NCBI RefSeq assembly: GCF_027596085.1
Contig: NC_072457.1
Coordinates: 1,135,965-1,199,964 of the forward strand
Length of the DNA stretch: 64,000 nucleotides
Direction: 5' to 3'
Source: Anoplopoma fimbria
Taxonomy: Eukaryota > Chordata > Actinopteri > Perciformes > Anoplopomatidae
Both the position numbers and the translations under genes were made by a program. Positions 26,624-36,336 of this stretch are shown piece after piece (position 1 is the first letter of the stretch; every line of letters starts with the position of its first letter). The notes under the pieces are model-generated. The model searched no databases. It had not been told where the DNA came from and saw nothing but the letters and a program-made list of their open reading frames with translations.

Positions 26624-27923
26624 TTCGACATACTATACTATGACTTTTTTTACTTTTTCCGACATACTATACTATGACTTTTTTTTTTTAAATACATACT
26701 ATGCTATGACTTTTTTCGACATAATATACTATGACTTTTTTTTCTGCCTTTTCCGACTTACTATACTATGACTTTTTTTTACCATTTTTCGACAGACTAT
26801 ACCATGACTTTTCTTTTTACTTTTTCCGACGTACTAAACTGTCTTTTGTTCGACATACTATACTATGACTTTTTTTTTTTTAAATTCGACATACTATACT
26901 ATGACTTTTTTTTAACTTTTTTTCAACATACTATACTATAACTTTTTTTCTGCCTTTTCCGACATAATATACTTTGACTTTTTTTCGACATGCTATACTA
27001 CGACTTTTCTTTCTACTTTTTCCGACATACTAAACTGTCTTTTTTCGACATACTATACTATGACTTTTTTTTTTTTTTTCGACATACTATACCATGACTT
27101 TTTTCGACAGACTATACTATGACTTTTTTTCTACACTTTCGACATACTATAGTCTGACTTTTTTTCTACTTTTTCGACATGCTATACTATGACTTTTTTT
27201 TTTTTCGACATACTATACTATGACTTTTTTAAATATTTTTCCGACATACTATACTATGACTTTTTCTTCGACATACTATACTATGACTTTTTTACGACAG
27301 ACTATACCATGACTTTTTTTCTACTTTTTCCAACGTACTAAACTGTCTTTTTTTCGACATACTATATCATGACTTTTTTTAAAAAAAAAAATCGACATAC
27401 TATACTATGACTTTTTTTCGACATGCAACACTGACTTTTTTGACATACTATACTATGTCTTTTTTTTTTTTCGACAGACTATACCATGACTTTTTTTCTA
27501 CTTTTTCCAACGTACTAAACTGTCTTTTTTTCGACATACTATATCATGACTTTTTTTTTTTCGACATACTATACTATGACTTTTTTTCTGCCTTTTCCGA
27601 CATAATATACTTTGACTTTTTTTCGACATACTATGCTTTGACTTTTTCGACAGACTATACCATGACTTTTCTTTTTACTTTTTCCGACGTACTAAACTGT
27701 CTTTTGTTCGACGTACTATACTATGACTTTTTTTTTTTTTTTAAATCGACATACTATACTATGACTTTTTAAAAAAAAAAATCGACATACTATACTATGA
27801 CTTTTATTTCGACATACTATACTATGACTTTTATTTCGACATACTATACTATGACTTTTATTTCGACATACTATACTTTGACTTGTTGCGACATACTATA
27901 CTACGACTGTTTTTGACTTTTTT

Positions 27924-28070
27924 CAACATGGAAAACTACAACAAAGACATAGTTTAATGGGTAGAGAGCCGGTCTCATGGAACTAAACTAAGTTGATCCT
28001 AGTTCAAATCCCATATACGGCAAATATGTTGGAAAAGTGTCATGTTTAATTAATGCATTAAGCATAGCAT
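27924..28070 (+). repeat. tRNA-like cassette 22
   Basis: A-box TAGTTTAATGG (27950), as in cassette 14, with the CATGGAACTAAAC variant and an intact B-box. Confidence 0.78.
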
Positions 28071-28174
28071 TTCGACATACTATACTGCAACTTTTTTCCG
28101 ACATACTATACTATGACTTTTTTTCTACTTTTTCCGACGTACTATACTATGACTTTTTTTTTAAAATTGACATA

Positions 28175-28717
28175 CCGTATTTTCCGCACTATACTATGAC
28201 TTAAAAACCTTTAATTTTCTCAAAAATACAGTGCGCCTTATAATCCGGAGCGCCTTATATATGGATTAATTCTGGTTGTGCTTACTGACCTCGAAGCGAT
28301 TTTGTGTGGTACACGGCGCTCTGTCAACATGTTTTAGTACGACTTTGGTAAACTACAAAGCCGCACCGCAGCAGCATCACGGCTACCGTAGTCAGGAGCG
28401 TCATGGAGTAATACACACTGTGCTTCATCATAATATTACAGTGTGTGTGTATAAGGACCAACATGGCTCCTGTCAAGAGACACGCTGACGACGCGGACTT
28501 CAAACTCAAGGCTGTCAGTCACGCAGTAGAACATGGGAATAGAGCAGCTGCGATGTTCAACATTAATGAATCAATGGTAGGAAGTGGAGGAAGTTTGACT
28601 GACTGACTGTTTTGTTTCGCTAATGCGCCTTATAGTCCGGTGCGCCTTATATATGAAAAAAGATCATTCATCATTCATTGACAGTTTTCGCCTTATAATC
28701 CAGTGCGCTATTTACGG
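28175..28717 (+). mobile_element. Non-autonomous pogo-type DNA transposon inserted in the satellite
   Basis: A 543-bp element with imperfect terminal inverted repeats (CCGTATTTTCCGCACTAT on the left; AGTGCGCTATTTACGG on the right) and inner GCGCCTTATA repeats. It is flanked by TA on both sides. The satellite on either side (GACA, TA, CTATGCTATGAC) reads through if the element and one TA are removed, which is the Tc1/mariner-pogo target duplication. It holds only the start of a transposase gene, so it must have been moved by an enzyme supplied elsewhere. Confidence 0.85.
28463..28606 (+). pseudogene. Remnant of pogo transposase N-terminus
   Basis: A 47-residue frame starting MAPVKRHADDADFKLKAVSH and continuing with AVEHGNRAAAMFNINESMV. 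This matches the Psq/CENP-B-type helix-turn-helix that begins pogo-like transposases (family pattern: FKL.AV..A...GNRAAA..F.INESMVR.WR). The frame stops right after the helix-turn-helix; no DDE catalytic domain is present. Confidence 0.75.
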
Positions 28718-29021
28718 TACTATGCTATGACTTTTTTCGACATACTATACTATGACTTTTCTTTCAACATAATATACTAGAACTTTTTTTTTCTGCCTTT
28801 TCCGACATACTATACTATGACTTTTTTTCGATATACTATGACTTTTTCGACAGACTATACTATGACATTTTTTTAATTAATGCATTATGCATAGCATTTC
28901 GACATACTATACTATGACTTTTTTTTCGACATACTATACCATGAATTTTCTTTCTACTTTTTCCGACGTAATATACTGTCTTTTTTCGACATACTATACT
29001 ATGACTGTTTTTGACTTTTTT

Positions 29022-29188
29022 CAACATGGAAAACTACAGCAAAGACATAGCTTAATGGGTAGAGAGCTGGTCTCATGGACCTAAATTAAGGTTTTTCTAG
29101 TTCAAATCCCACATGTGGCAACCATGTTGGAAAGGTTTCCCCTTTAATTCAAACTGTCATTAAAAGTCAATGCACTATGCATAGAATG
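29022..29188 (+). repeat. tRNA-like cassette 23, diverged
   Basis: A-box at 29048. The central part differs (GGACCTAAATTAAGG) and the B-box is followed by CCCACATGTGGCAACCATG. It lies at the edge of the array and forms the start of the 2.4-kb duplicated block. Confidence 0.75.
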
Positions 29189-29711
29189 TCAATATATTAT
29201 ACTATACCTTTCTTCCATGAAAGTTTAAATCATACTATACTATGACTTTTGTTTGGACATACTGTACAATGCCTTTTTTTCTATTTTTTCCAACATACTA
29301 TACTATGACTTTTTATCGACTGAAATCTTTCGACATACTATACTTAATTAACAGAAGCACATTAATATTTACCAACTTTAGACTGGTCTAATTTGCAAGT
29401 TATGCAGCCTCGCCATGATTTTTTTTATATCTTAATCAGATGCAGATGTTTGAATTCTTAAAATGTAAGAAATAGGGTAATTTTGAACTGTTAATCTAAT
29501 GCAAACCGATCACTTGGGCCAGTCAACTTACTGATTTGTACATTAACTAGTGACAGTAAAAATGATGGCAACTACATAGTGGAGCAGGATATCATATTTA
29601 TTTTAATTATGAAAGCGTTCCTGTCATTTTACACACATCTTGTTCATTCCTAATGGCAGAGAGGACTTCCCTTCCCCCACGTGAGTAGAAATCAAACTAT
29701 AAGTAGGAGCA

Positions 29712-30379
29712 TTAAATCTGAGTTATTTTAACGTGCAGTTCCTTCAGACTCTCCAGGCTGGCTTCAGGCCCATCTTCTGAGGTCACATATCCAGGATAAG
29801 TGGGGAAACACTGGGGAGGTGTTGGTTTAGTGTCGTCTCCTGTCGCTGATGACGAAGGTAGAAACAGTGGAATCAACTTGGCGTGAGCGTAGTCGATCTC
29901 AAAGCCCTCAAAAATAAGTCCGATCCCCCAGGCGCCCAACCCCTCCTCCAGAAGCCTCGCCGCCTTCTGGGTTGCCAGCACCAGTTCCTCATAGTCCTCT
30001 TTTTCTAGTCTGAAAATATCCGAGGTCAAAGGTCGGCGTGGGACCAGCACAGTGAAGCCGGGGGAGTTAGGGAAAGGAGTGAGAAAGGCCACGTGGCCCT
30101 CGTCCTCCCAAACCCGCCACTGCTGCTCCTCCCCGCGAACGATGCGTGAAAACAGGCCGGGGTCAGCCGGATCGACCCCGAGGAACGTCAGGTCGGGTGA
30201 AGCGTCGGGAAACGGGAGCTTGGCTCGGATCTTGGTTTGGACTTCAGTGAGGCTGGAGTCAGTCCATCGGGGGCGGTCTTGGAAGTGCAGTACCCGGGGT
30301 CAACGGCGTTGTGTTCCTCTTCTCCTGCCAGGTGAGGGCGCCACTCCGTATCCAGACCGTGAAGAGGGAGGACACGGAT
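29712..30379 (-). pseudogene. HIT-like gene, last exon, copy A (frameshifted or assembly duplicate)
   Basis: Same exon as 32,408-33,075: acceptor ATTTCCACAG, then RVLPLHGLDTEWRP, the linker PFPDASPDLTFLGVDPADPG, and the second HIT domain (WEDEGHVAFLTPFPNSPGF) with FEIDYAHAKLIP, ending KITQI. Around 30,270 the run CATCGGGGGCGG has five G where copy B has six. This shifts the frame and leads to an early stop, so the copy cannot encode the full exon. The later part, which copy B breaks, is intact here. No upstream exon lies beside it. Confidence 0.75.
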
Positions 30380-30403
30380 CTGTGGAAATAAAAAAAAAAC
30401 CAC

Positions 30404-31100
30404 AATAATATATGTTATTTAAAAACCAAAACTGTGATTCAATCTACAGACAGTTTAGATTTGTGGGACAGGATTATACAAAGAAGGACAATTTGTTTTT
30501 AGACAGTTATGAAACAGAAAGTGTTAAAAATCTACACTTGAGTAAATATTTTGCAGCCAAATCATATAGATTACATGATAGTCATTACATTACATTACAT
30601 TACATTACAGTCATTTAGCAGACGCTTTTATCCAAAGCGACTTACAGGAAGTGTATTCAACATAGGTATTCAAGAGAACTACTAGTCACCAGAAGTCATA
30701 AGTGCATCTCCTTTCTTAAACAAGCATCTAAGAGCATAAACCAGAGCAAAAGTACAGTGCAACCTTGGTTTCTTTATAATACATTTAATACTTAACTCGT
30801 TTCTTTACAGGGCTTAAACAAATATAATAAAGTAGTTTATGAATATGAGATATGAGTTTATAGGTAATTACAATCCCTCCTCATCATTGTGGAGGTTGGT
30901 TTATGGCTTTTTGTCGGTTACACCTACAGTTTATGAGCATATTTATGAGTTACACTCTTTGTCTTCTTCATTCTTCACAGTTCATTTTGTTTATACGCCC
31001 CCTGGTGTTTCAGAGAAAAATGCAACGAACAGCATGTTGAGCATAAACATACACAATATATCTATTAAGCACTGGTGTTAGTATTACTTTTATACACTTT
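30404..31100. repeat. Interspersed repeat, family R1, with nested insertion
   Basis: Homologous in reverse complement to 61,420-61,720. Shared blocks include CTACACTTGAGTAAATATTT, GCATAACAC-like spacers and ATGAATATGAGATATGAG. The extra 30,583-30,755 stretch, absent from the 61-kb copy, is a nested insertion. An open frame at 30,839-31,081 lies inside this repeat and is not regarded as a gene. Confidence 0.7.
30583..30755 (+). mobile_element. Teleost interspersed repeat (ATTAC-n / AGCAGACGCTTTTATCC type)
   Basis: Begins with (CATTA)n, then CATTTAGCAGACGCTTTTAT and CCAAAGCGACTTACAGG. This motif is known to me as widespread in bony-fish genomes; I am not certain of its class. It is nested inside repeat R1, because the R1 copy at 61 kb lacks it. 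A second copy is at 33,279-33,457. Confidence 0.65.
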
Positions 31101-31400
31101 ATATTCTTACTCTTCTTTTTAATCTTATGTTAATGTTATTCTATCTTAATTTAATTTTCTTTTGCTATATTTATCGTATTTCTTCTTATACACTTAATAT
31201 TTATTACTATATTGTTCATATATGTTTATATTTTTATTGTATTGTTTTTTTCTTATTCTTCTGTTGTTATCTTTGATTAAACTCTGGCACAAACATTTTC
31301 TGTGGGATAATTAAAGTCCTCTCTTATCCTATCAAGTCTTAAAAACGTCATTTGGAATTCCCTGCTTTCGTCTTTAGAAAAAAGTAAAAATATATACTTT

Positions 31401-31500
31401 NNNNNNNNNNNNNNNNNNNNNNNNNNNNNNNNNNNNNNNNNNNNNNNNNNNNNNNNNNNNNNNNNNNNNNNNNNNNNNNNNNNNNNNNNNNNNNNNNNNN
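31401..31500. other. Assembly gap (100 N)
   Basis: Exactly 100 N, the customary placeholder for a gap of unknown size. It separates the two copies of the duplicated block. Confidence 0.99.
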
Positions 31501-31667
31501 GACTTTTTTAAATATTTTTTCGACATACTATACTATGACTTTTTTTTCTACTTTTCCCGACGTACTATACTGTGTCTTTTTTCGACATACTATACTATGA
31601 CCTTTTCTAGTTTTTTATTTTAGATCGTAAACTACAACTTTTTTTTGACTTTTTTTTGACTTTTTTC
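31501..31667. repeat. Satellite fragment after the gap
   Basis: CGACATACTATACTATGAC units continue to about 31,600, then TTTTTTTGAC phrases lead into cassette 24. This is the same right-hand edge of the array seen before copy A. Confidence 0.85.
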
Positions 31668-31833
31668 GACGTGGCACGTTCCAACAAAGACATAGCTTAA
31701 TGGGTAGAGAGCCGGTCTCATGGACCTAAATTAAGGTTTTCCTTGTTCAAATCCCACATGTGGCAACCATGTTGGAAAGGTTTCCCCTTTAATTCAAACT
31801 GTCATTAAAAGTCAATGCACTATGCATAGAATG
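31668..31833 (+). repeat. tRNA-like cassette 24, duplicate of cassette 23
   Basis: Nearly identical to cassette 23, including ATTAAGG and CACATGTGGCAACC, with an A-box at 31693. Part of the second copy of the duplicated block after the N gap. Confidence 0.75.
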
Positions 31834-32407
31834 TCAATATATTATACTATACCTTTCTTCCATGAAAGTTTAAATCATAATATACTATGACTTTTGTTTG
31901 GACATCCTGTACAATGCCTTTTTTTCTATTTTTTCCAACATACTATACTATGACTTTCTAGTTTTTTCTATACTATGACCTTTTTTTCGACATACTATAC
32001 TATGACTTTTTATTCATGAAATCTTTCGACATACTATACTTAATTAACAGAAGCACATTAATATTTACCAACTTTAGACTGGTCTAATTTGCAAGTTATG
32101 CAGCCTCGCCATGATTTTTTTTATATCTTAATCAGATGCAGATGTTTGAATTCTTAAAATGTAAGAAATAGGGTAATTTTGGACTGTTAATCTAATGCAA
32201 ACCGATCACTTGGGCCAGTCAACATACTGATTTGTACATTAACTAGTGACAGTAAAAATGATGGCAACTACATAGTGGAGCAGGATATCATATTTATTTT
32301 AATTATGAAAGCGTTCCTGTCATTTTACACACATCTTGTTCATTCCTAATGGCAGAGAGGACTTCCCTTCCCCCACGTGAGTAGAAATCAAACTATAAGT
32401 AGGAGCA

Positions 32408-33075
32408 TTAAATCTGAGTTATTTTAACGTGCAGTTCCTTCAGACTCTCCAGGCTGGCTTCAGGCCCATCTTCTGAGGTCACATATCCAGGATAAGTGGG
32501 GAAACACTGGGGAGGTGTTGGTTTAGTGTCGTCTCCTGTCGCTGATGACGAAGGTAGAAACAGTGGAATCAACTTGGCGTGAGCGTAGTCGATCTCAAAG
32601 CCCTCAAAAATAAGTCCGATCCCCCAGGCGCCCAACCCCTCCTCCAGAAGCCTCGCCGCCTTCTGGGTTGCCAGCACCAGCTCCTCATAGTCCTCTTTTT
32701 CTAGTCTGAAAATATCCGAGGTCAAAGGTCGGCGTGGGACCAGCACAGTGAAGCCGGGGGAGTTAGGGAAAGGAGTGAGAAAGGCCACGTGACCCTCGTC
32801 CTCCCAAACCCGCCACTGCTGCTCCTCCCCGCGAACGATGCGTGAAAACAGGCCGGGGTCAGCCGGATCGACCCGAGGAACGTCAGGTCGGGCGAAGCGT
32901 CGGGAAACGGGAGCTTGGCTCGGATCTTGGTTTGGACTTCAGTGAGGCTGGAGTCAGTCCATCGGGGGGCGGTCTTGGAACTGCAGTACCCGGGGTCAAC
33001 GGCGTTGTGTTCCTCTTCTCCTGCCAGGTGAGGGCGCCACTCCGTATCCAGACCGTGTAGAGGGAGGACACGGAT
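32408..33075 (-). CDS. HIT-like two-domain protein, last exon (copy B)
   Basis: Continues the exon at 34,444-34,707 in phase 0 (DTPAQ joined to IRVLPLHGLDTEW). It completes a first HIT-like fold, then a linker with PFPDASPDLTFLG, then a second HIT domain: VAFLTPFPNSPGFTVLVPRR and GIGLIFEGFEIDYAHAKLIP. HIT proteins bind or hydrolyse nucleotide conjugates through an H-x-H-x-H triad. Here only AHAK remains at the second domain and LPLH at the first, so catalysis is doubtful. Near 32,872 the run CGACCCGAGG has one C fewer than copy A (CGACCCCGAGG), which breaks the frame. Since copy A is intact there, a base error or recent loss is likely. A full product would be about 310 residues. A possible AATAAA signal is at 32,293-32,298. 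Confidence 0.75.
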
Positions 33076-33278
33076 CTGTGGAAATAAAAAAAAACACAAT
33101 AATATATGTTATTTAAAAAACAAAACTGTGATTCAATCTACAGACAGTTTAGATTTGAGGGACAGGATTATACAAAGAAGGACAATTTGTTTTTAGACAG
33201 TTATGAAACAGAAAGTGTTAAAAATCTACACTTGAGTAAATATTTTGCAGCCAAATCATATAGATTACATGATAGTCA

Positions 33279-33457
33279 TTACATTACATTACATTACATT
33301 ACATTACATTACAGTCATTTAGCAGACGCTTTTATCCAAAGCGACTTACAGGAAGTGTATTCAACATAGGTATTCAAGAGAACTACTAGTCACCAGAAGT
33401 CATAAGTGCATCTCCTTTCTTAAACAAGCATCTTAAAGCATAAACCAGAGCAAAAGT
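33279..33457 (+). mobile_element. Teleost interspersed repeat, second copy
   Basis: Same as 30,583-30,755 but with more CATTA units, within copy B of the duplicated block. The difference in CATTA number is one of the few that separate the copies. Confidence 0.65.
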
Positions 33458-34443
33458 ACAGTGCAACCTTGGTTTCTTTATAATACATTTAATACTTAAC
33501 TCGTTTCTTTACAGGGCTTAAACAAATATAATAAAGTAGTTTATGAATATGAGATATGAGTTTATAGGTAATTACAATCCCTCCTCATCATTGTGGAGGT
33601 TGGTTTATGGCTTTTTGTCGGTTACACCTACAGTTTATGAGCATATTTATGAGTTACACTCTTTGTCTTCTTCATTCTTCACAGTTCATTTTGTTTATAC
33701 GCCCCCTGGTGTTTCAGAGAAAAATGCAACGAACAGCATGTTGAGCATAAACATACACAATATATCTATTAAGCACTGGTGTTAGTATTACTTTTATACA
33801 CTTTATATTCTTACTCTTCTTTTTAATCCTATGTTGCTGTTATTCTATCTTAATTTAATTTTCTTTTGCTATATTTATCGTATTTCTTCTTATACACTTA
33901 ATATTTATTACTATATTGTTCATATATGTTTATATTTTTATTGTATTGTTTTTTTCTTATTCTTCTGTTGTTATCTTTGATTAAACTCTGGGATAATTAA
34001 AGTTCTCTCTTATCCTATCAAGTCTTAAAAGCGTCATTTGGAATTCCCTGCTTTCGTCTTTAGAAAAAAGTAAAAATATATATTTTAAAACATACTTTTC
34101 TCTGTTCCAAAAATAACTACTAGTACAAAAATAAATAATGATCAGTAAAATGAACAAACAAAGAATAAAAACAATAAACTTTATATGAACATTTAATTGA
34201 AGGACAATTCATGAGCTCGTTGATGCATTTTTTTTATTCTCACAAGGTCGAATATTATTTCTAACAACTACATCTCCCTTGAGATTTTGGAGGCAAACTT
34301 AAGATTTCAGTTTCAAATGCTTCCGAGTCTCCCACCATGACGTGCCATAAAAAACAAATAGAGTTCAATGGCAACACTTTCTTGGCAATTCCTCATTGAA
34401 CATCTCTCTCAAGGCCCCGGTTGCACCACAAACAATCCCTCAC

Positions 34444-34707
34444 CTGTGCAGGTGTGTCCCTGTGGGGTCGGCTGACCAGCGCACACCTCCGGACCCCCAG
34501 ACGCTCACACAGCAGCTCGGCCACAGCTCTCGCCCCCGACAGCCAGGACAAGAACTCCTGCTTCTCCAGGTGGAAGACGCTTCCTCCCGGGCTGCCGGGT
34601 GAGCTCCGCTCCAGGACCACAGAGCCGGGGGTCCAGGGCCGCGGGTGGAGGTACGCTACCAGACCCTCGGACTGCCAGATGACGTGATGGGGGAGAGTGG
34701 AGGACAT
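34444..34707 (-). CDS. HIT-like two-domain protein, first coding exon
   Basis: Starts at the ATG at 34,707, one base after an acceptor (CTCTCTCCCACAG), so the upstream exon is untranslated. The frame reads MSSTLPHHVIWQSEGLVAYL, then proline-rich PRPWTPGSVVLERSSPG, FHLEKQEFLSWLSGARAVAELL, and RPHRDTPAQ at the donor (GCACAG then GTGAGG). The alternation of strand, LEK..EF helix and RPHRDTPAQIRVLPLH matches a HIT fold, here with the triad region split by the intron. The exon is GC-rich compared with its surroundings. I do not know a characterised vertebrate protein with this tandem HIT layout. It lies 1.4 kb upstream of the copy-B last exon on the same strand. Confidence 0.75.
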
Positions 34708-34708
34708 T

Positions 34709-35650
34709 CTGTGGGAGAGAGAGGAGAGAGAGAGGAAGGAGGACACACATGAGGAACGTTTTTATTATCTGTTACATCCATTAAAAGTACAAATTAGAGG
34801 ACATGATATTGTTATTATCTACAAAGAGACCTAATAAAGTTATTTATACATTTAATTTTATTGATGAGACAAAAAAAGAATGGAAATACATGTTGTTGTT
34901 TTACCGAAGTGAGAGTAAAGTGAGAATTATTAAGTCGGATCTAAATAGTTTTCTCCTGTAATCGTGAATTAAGAACAGGTGATTTGTTTTTGCCAGGATC
35001 ATTTTTTTTAAGTTACTTTACTTTTTATCTGTTAACAGGTTATTGCTTTTTGTGAGTGTTTGTTGTTGTAATACTCATTTCAGCCACAAGAGGCTAAAGT
35101 GAACCACTACCCGATGTGTTTTATGATTAAAAGCATGAATATTTCCGCCAGGTGAGTTTAATTCCTCCATTCTCTCTAAACACAAGGTGTGTATATTGTG
35201 TGTTAGCAAGTTATGTAATGTTACAGTCTTTCTTTTGACTAGAAAATCTTTTTAATGGACACAAATAAGTTATCCATCGTAAGGTGTTGGCCTGCTCCAC
35301 GTTAAATAAATCATTTGGGAAAACTTTTTTCAACCTTTTTCACAAATCAAATTAATTTAGGAACTTAGAAAGATTATCCTGGGTATAAATTTAATGAATT
35401 CATTATTTATTAATTCATTCACACAGGAGATTTAGATCAGACTTTCAACAGATTTTCTTTTCACTTGCCTCTCAGGGCCGCAAAGTTTTTTAAAAGTCAA
35501 ATCGATTTTTTAATTTCCATGGATGTGGAATATGAAACTAACTGCTGTAAAACTCCTCATAAAGAAACAACTTGATTTTAAGATGAAGCTATGTATTGAG
35601 GTCACTCTATTTAGTAACAATTACTTAAACATATTAAGTCTTATATGAAA
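34709..35650. other. Intron sequence of the HIT-like gene
   Basis: AT-rich. Lies between the first coding exon and the predicted 5' exon at 36.34 kb. No domain or RNA recognised. Confidence 0.4.
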
Positions 35651-35654
35651 AGCC

Positions 35655-36325
35655 TCTGTGTGCTGATTGTATCTTTAAATGATAGTGGATCAATAAAAAG
35701 TAACAGTGATTGTGTTATTTAAGGTTTTATTGTGTAAAAACCTACTCTCCTCAAATTTTATGAAACTTTATATTAATATAAATATAATAAATATTGTACT
35801 TTTTACTTCACTAATATAGAACATTAATCATTTAACATATTTATCAAGTGTTCAAATAAAAAAAAGTTATTTTACTGACAATTTAAAACTTTGTTGTCTT
35901 AAATACGAGCTACTGAATAAATGACGTGTGTGCTGATTGTATCTTTAAATGATAGTGAATCAATAAAAAGTAACAGTGATTGTGTTATTTAAGGTTTTAT
36001 TGTGTAAAAACCACCTCTCCTCAAATTATATGAAACTTTATATATAATATAAATAAATAATATTGTACTTTTTTACTTCACTACATTTTTATATAGAACA
36101 TTAATCATTTAACATATTTATCAAGTGAATCAATAAAAAGTAACAGTGATTGTGTTATTTAAGGTTTTTATTGTGTAAAAACCACCTTCCTAAATTTTAT
36201 GAAACTTTATATATAATATAAATATAATAATATAATAATATTGTACTTTTTACTTCACTAATTAATCATTTAACATATTTATCAAGTGAATCAATAAAAA
36301 GTTATTTAAGGTTTTATTGGTGTAA
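35655..36325. repeat. Tandem ~150-280 bp repeats, AT-rich
   Basis: The phrases AATCAATAAAAAGTAACAGT, GTTATTTAAGGTTTTATTG and ATGAAACTTTATAT occur three times in order, near 35,690, 35,950 and 36,128. A shortened fourth copy is at 36,288. Copies differ by indels. Confidence 0.8.
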
Positions 36326-36336
36326 CACTGTCTTAC

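Larger units (their letters stand above)
25676..29047 (+). repeat. Higher-order repeat unit IV (3.37 kb)
   Basis: Cassettes 19-22 with spacings of 406, 466, 1,402 and 1,098 bp, including the 543-bp pogo insertion. Without that insertion the last interval would be near 555 bp, so the unit is shorter at its end. Confidence 0.7.
9145..29340. repeat. 20-kb satellite array of a ~25-bp unit with embedded cassettes
   Basis: The basic unit is CGACATACTATACTATGAC followed by 5-9 T. CATACTATACTATG is nearly self-complementary (two mismatched pairs). Units alternate with spacers such as AAATATTTTT, ACCATTTTT and CTACTTTTT, and hundreds of copies fill the interval. On the plus strand two of three frames of the unit are open, giving meaningless DILYYDFF and TYYTMTF peptides; none is a gene. 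Edges are gradual at 9.15 kb and decay after 29.2 kb, with a short continuation at 31,501-31,670 beyond the assembly gap. The repeat is interrupted by tRNA-like cassettes, listed separately, and by a pogo element at 28,175-28,717. Total length is likely unreliable, because such arrays collapse or expand in assemblies. Confidence 0.95.
29022..31400. repeat. 2.4-kb duplicated block, copy A
   Basis: Collinear with 31,668-34,086 at near identity, from the diverged tRNA-like cassette through the HIT exon to the TTAGAAAAAAGTAAAAATAT tail. It is cut by the N gap at 31,401. The position beside a gap and a satellite suggests an unmerged assembly overlap or alternate haplotype. Confidence 0.9.
31668..34086. 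repeat. 2.4-kb duplicated block, copy B
   Basis: Second copy, which continues uninterrupted into the upstream exon of the HIT gene at 34.4-34.7 kb. It is therefore the copy joined to the rest of the gene. Differences from copy A are single substitutions, homopolymer indels and a few dozen bases of extra satellite near 31,960. Confidence 0.9.

Noticed and set aside
9465..27772. Many open frames of 60-126 codons in the satellite (DILYYDFF, STYYTMTF)
   Set aside because: The 25-bp unit is open in two of three plus frames and the T-run length shuffles them. The peptides are just the repeat translated, with no start context, domain or codon bias.
9366..29115. Functional tRNA genes
   Set aside because: A and B boxes are present, but the T-stem does not pair, the acceptor ends do not match and the D-arm is irregular. 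They are tRNA-derived relics at most.
9145..29340. CRISPR array
   Set aside because: Repeats and spacers are both low-complexity and spacers are not unique; the genome is a vertebrate's.
30839..31081. 80-codon frame, present twice (also 33,543-33,785)
   Set aside because: Lies inside interspersed repeat R1 and recurs only because the block is duplicated; the 61-kb relative does not preserve it.
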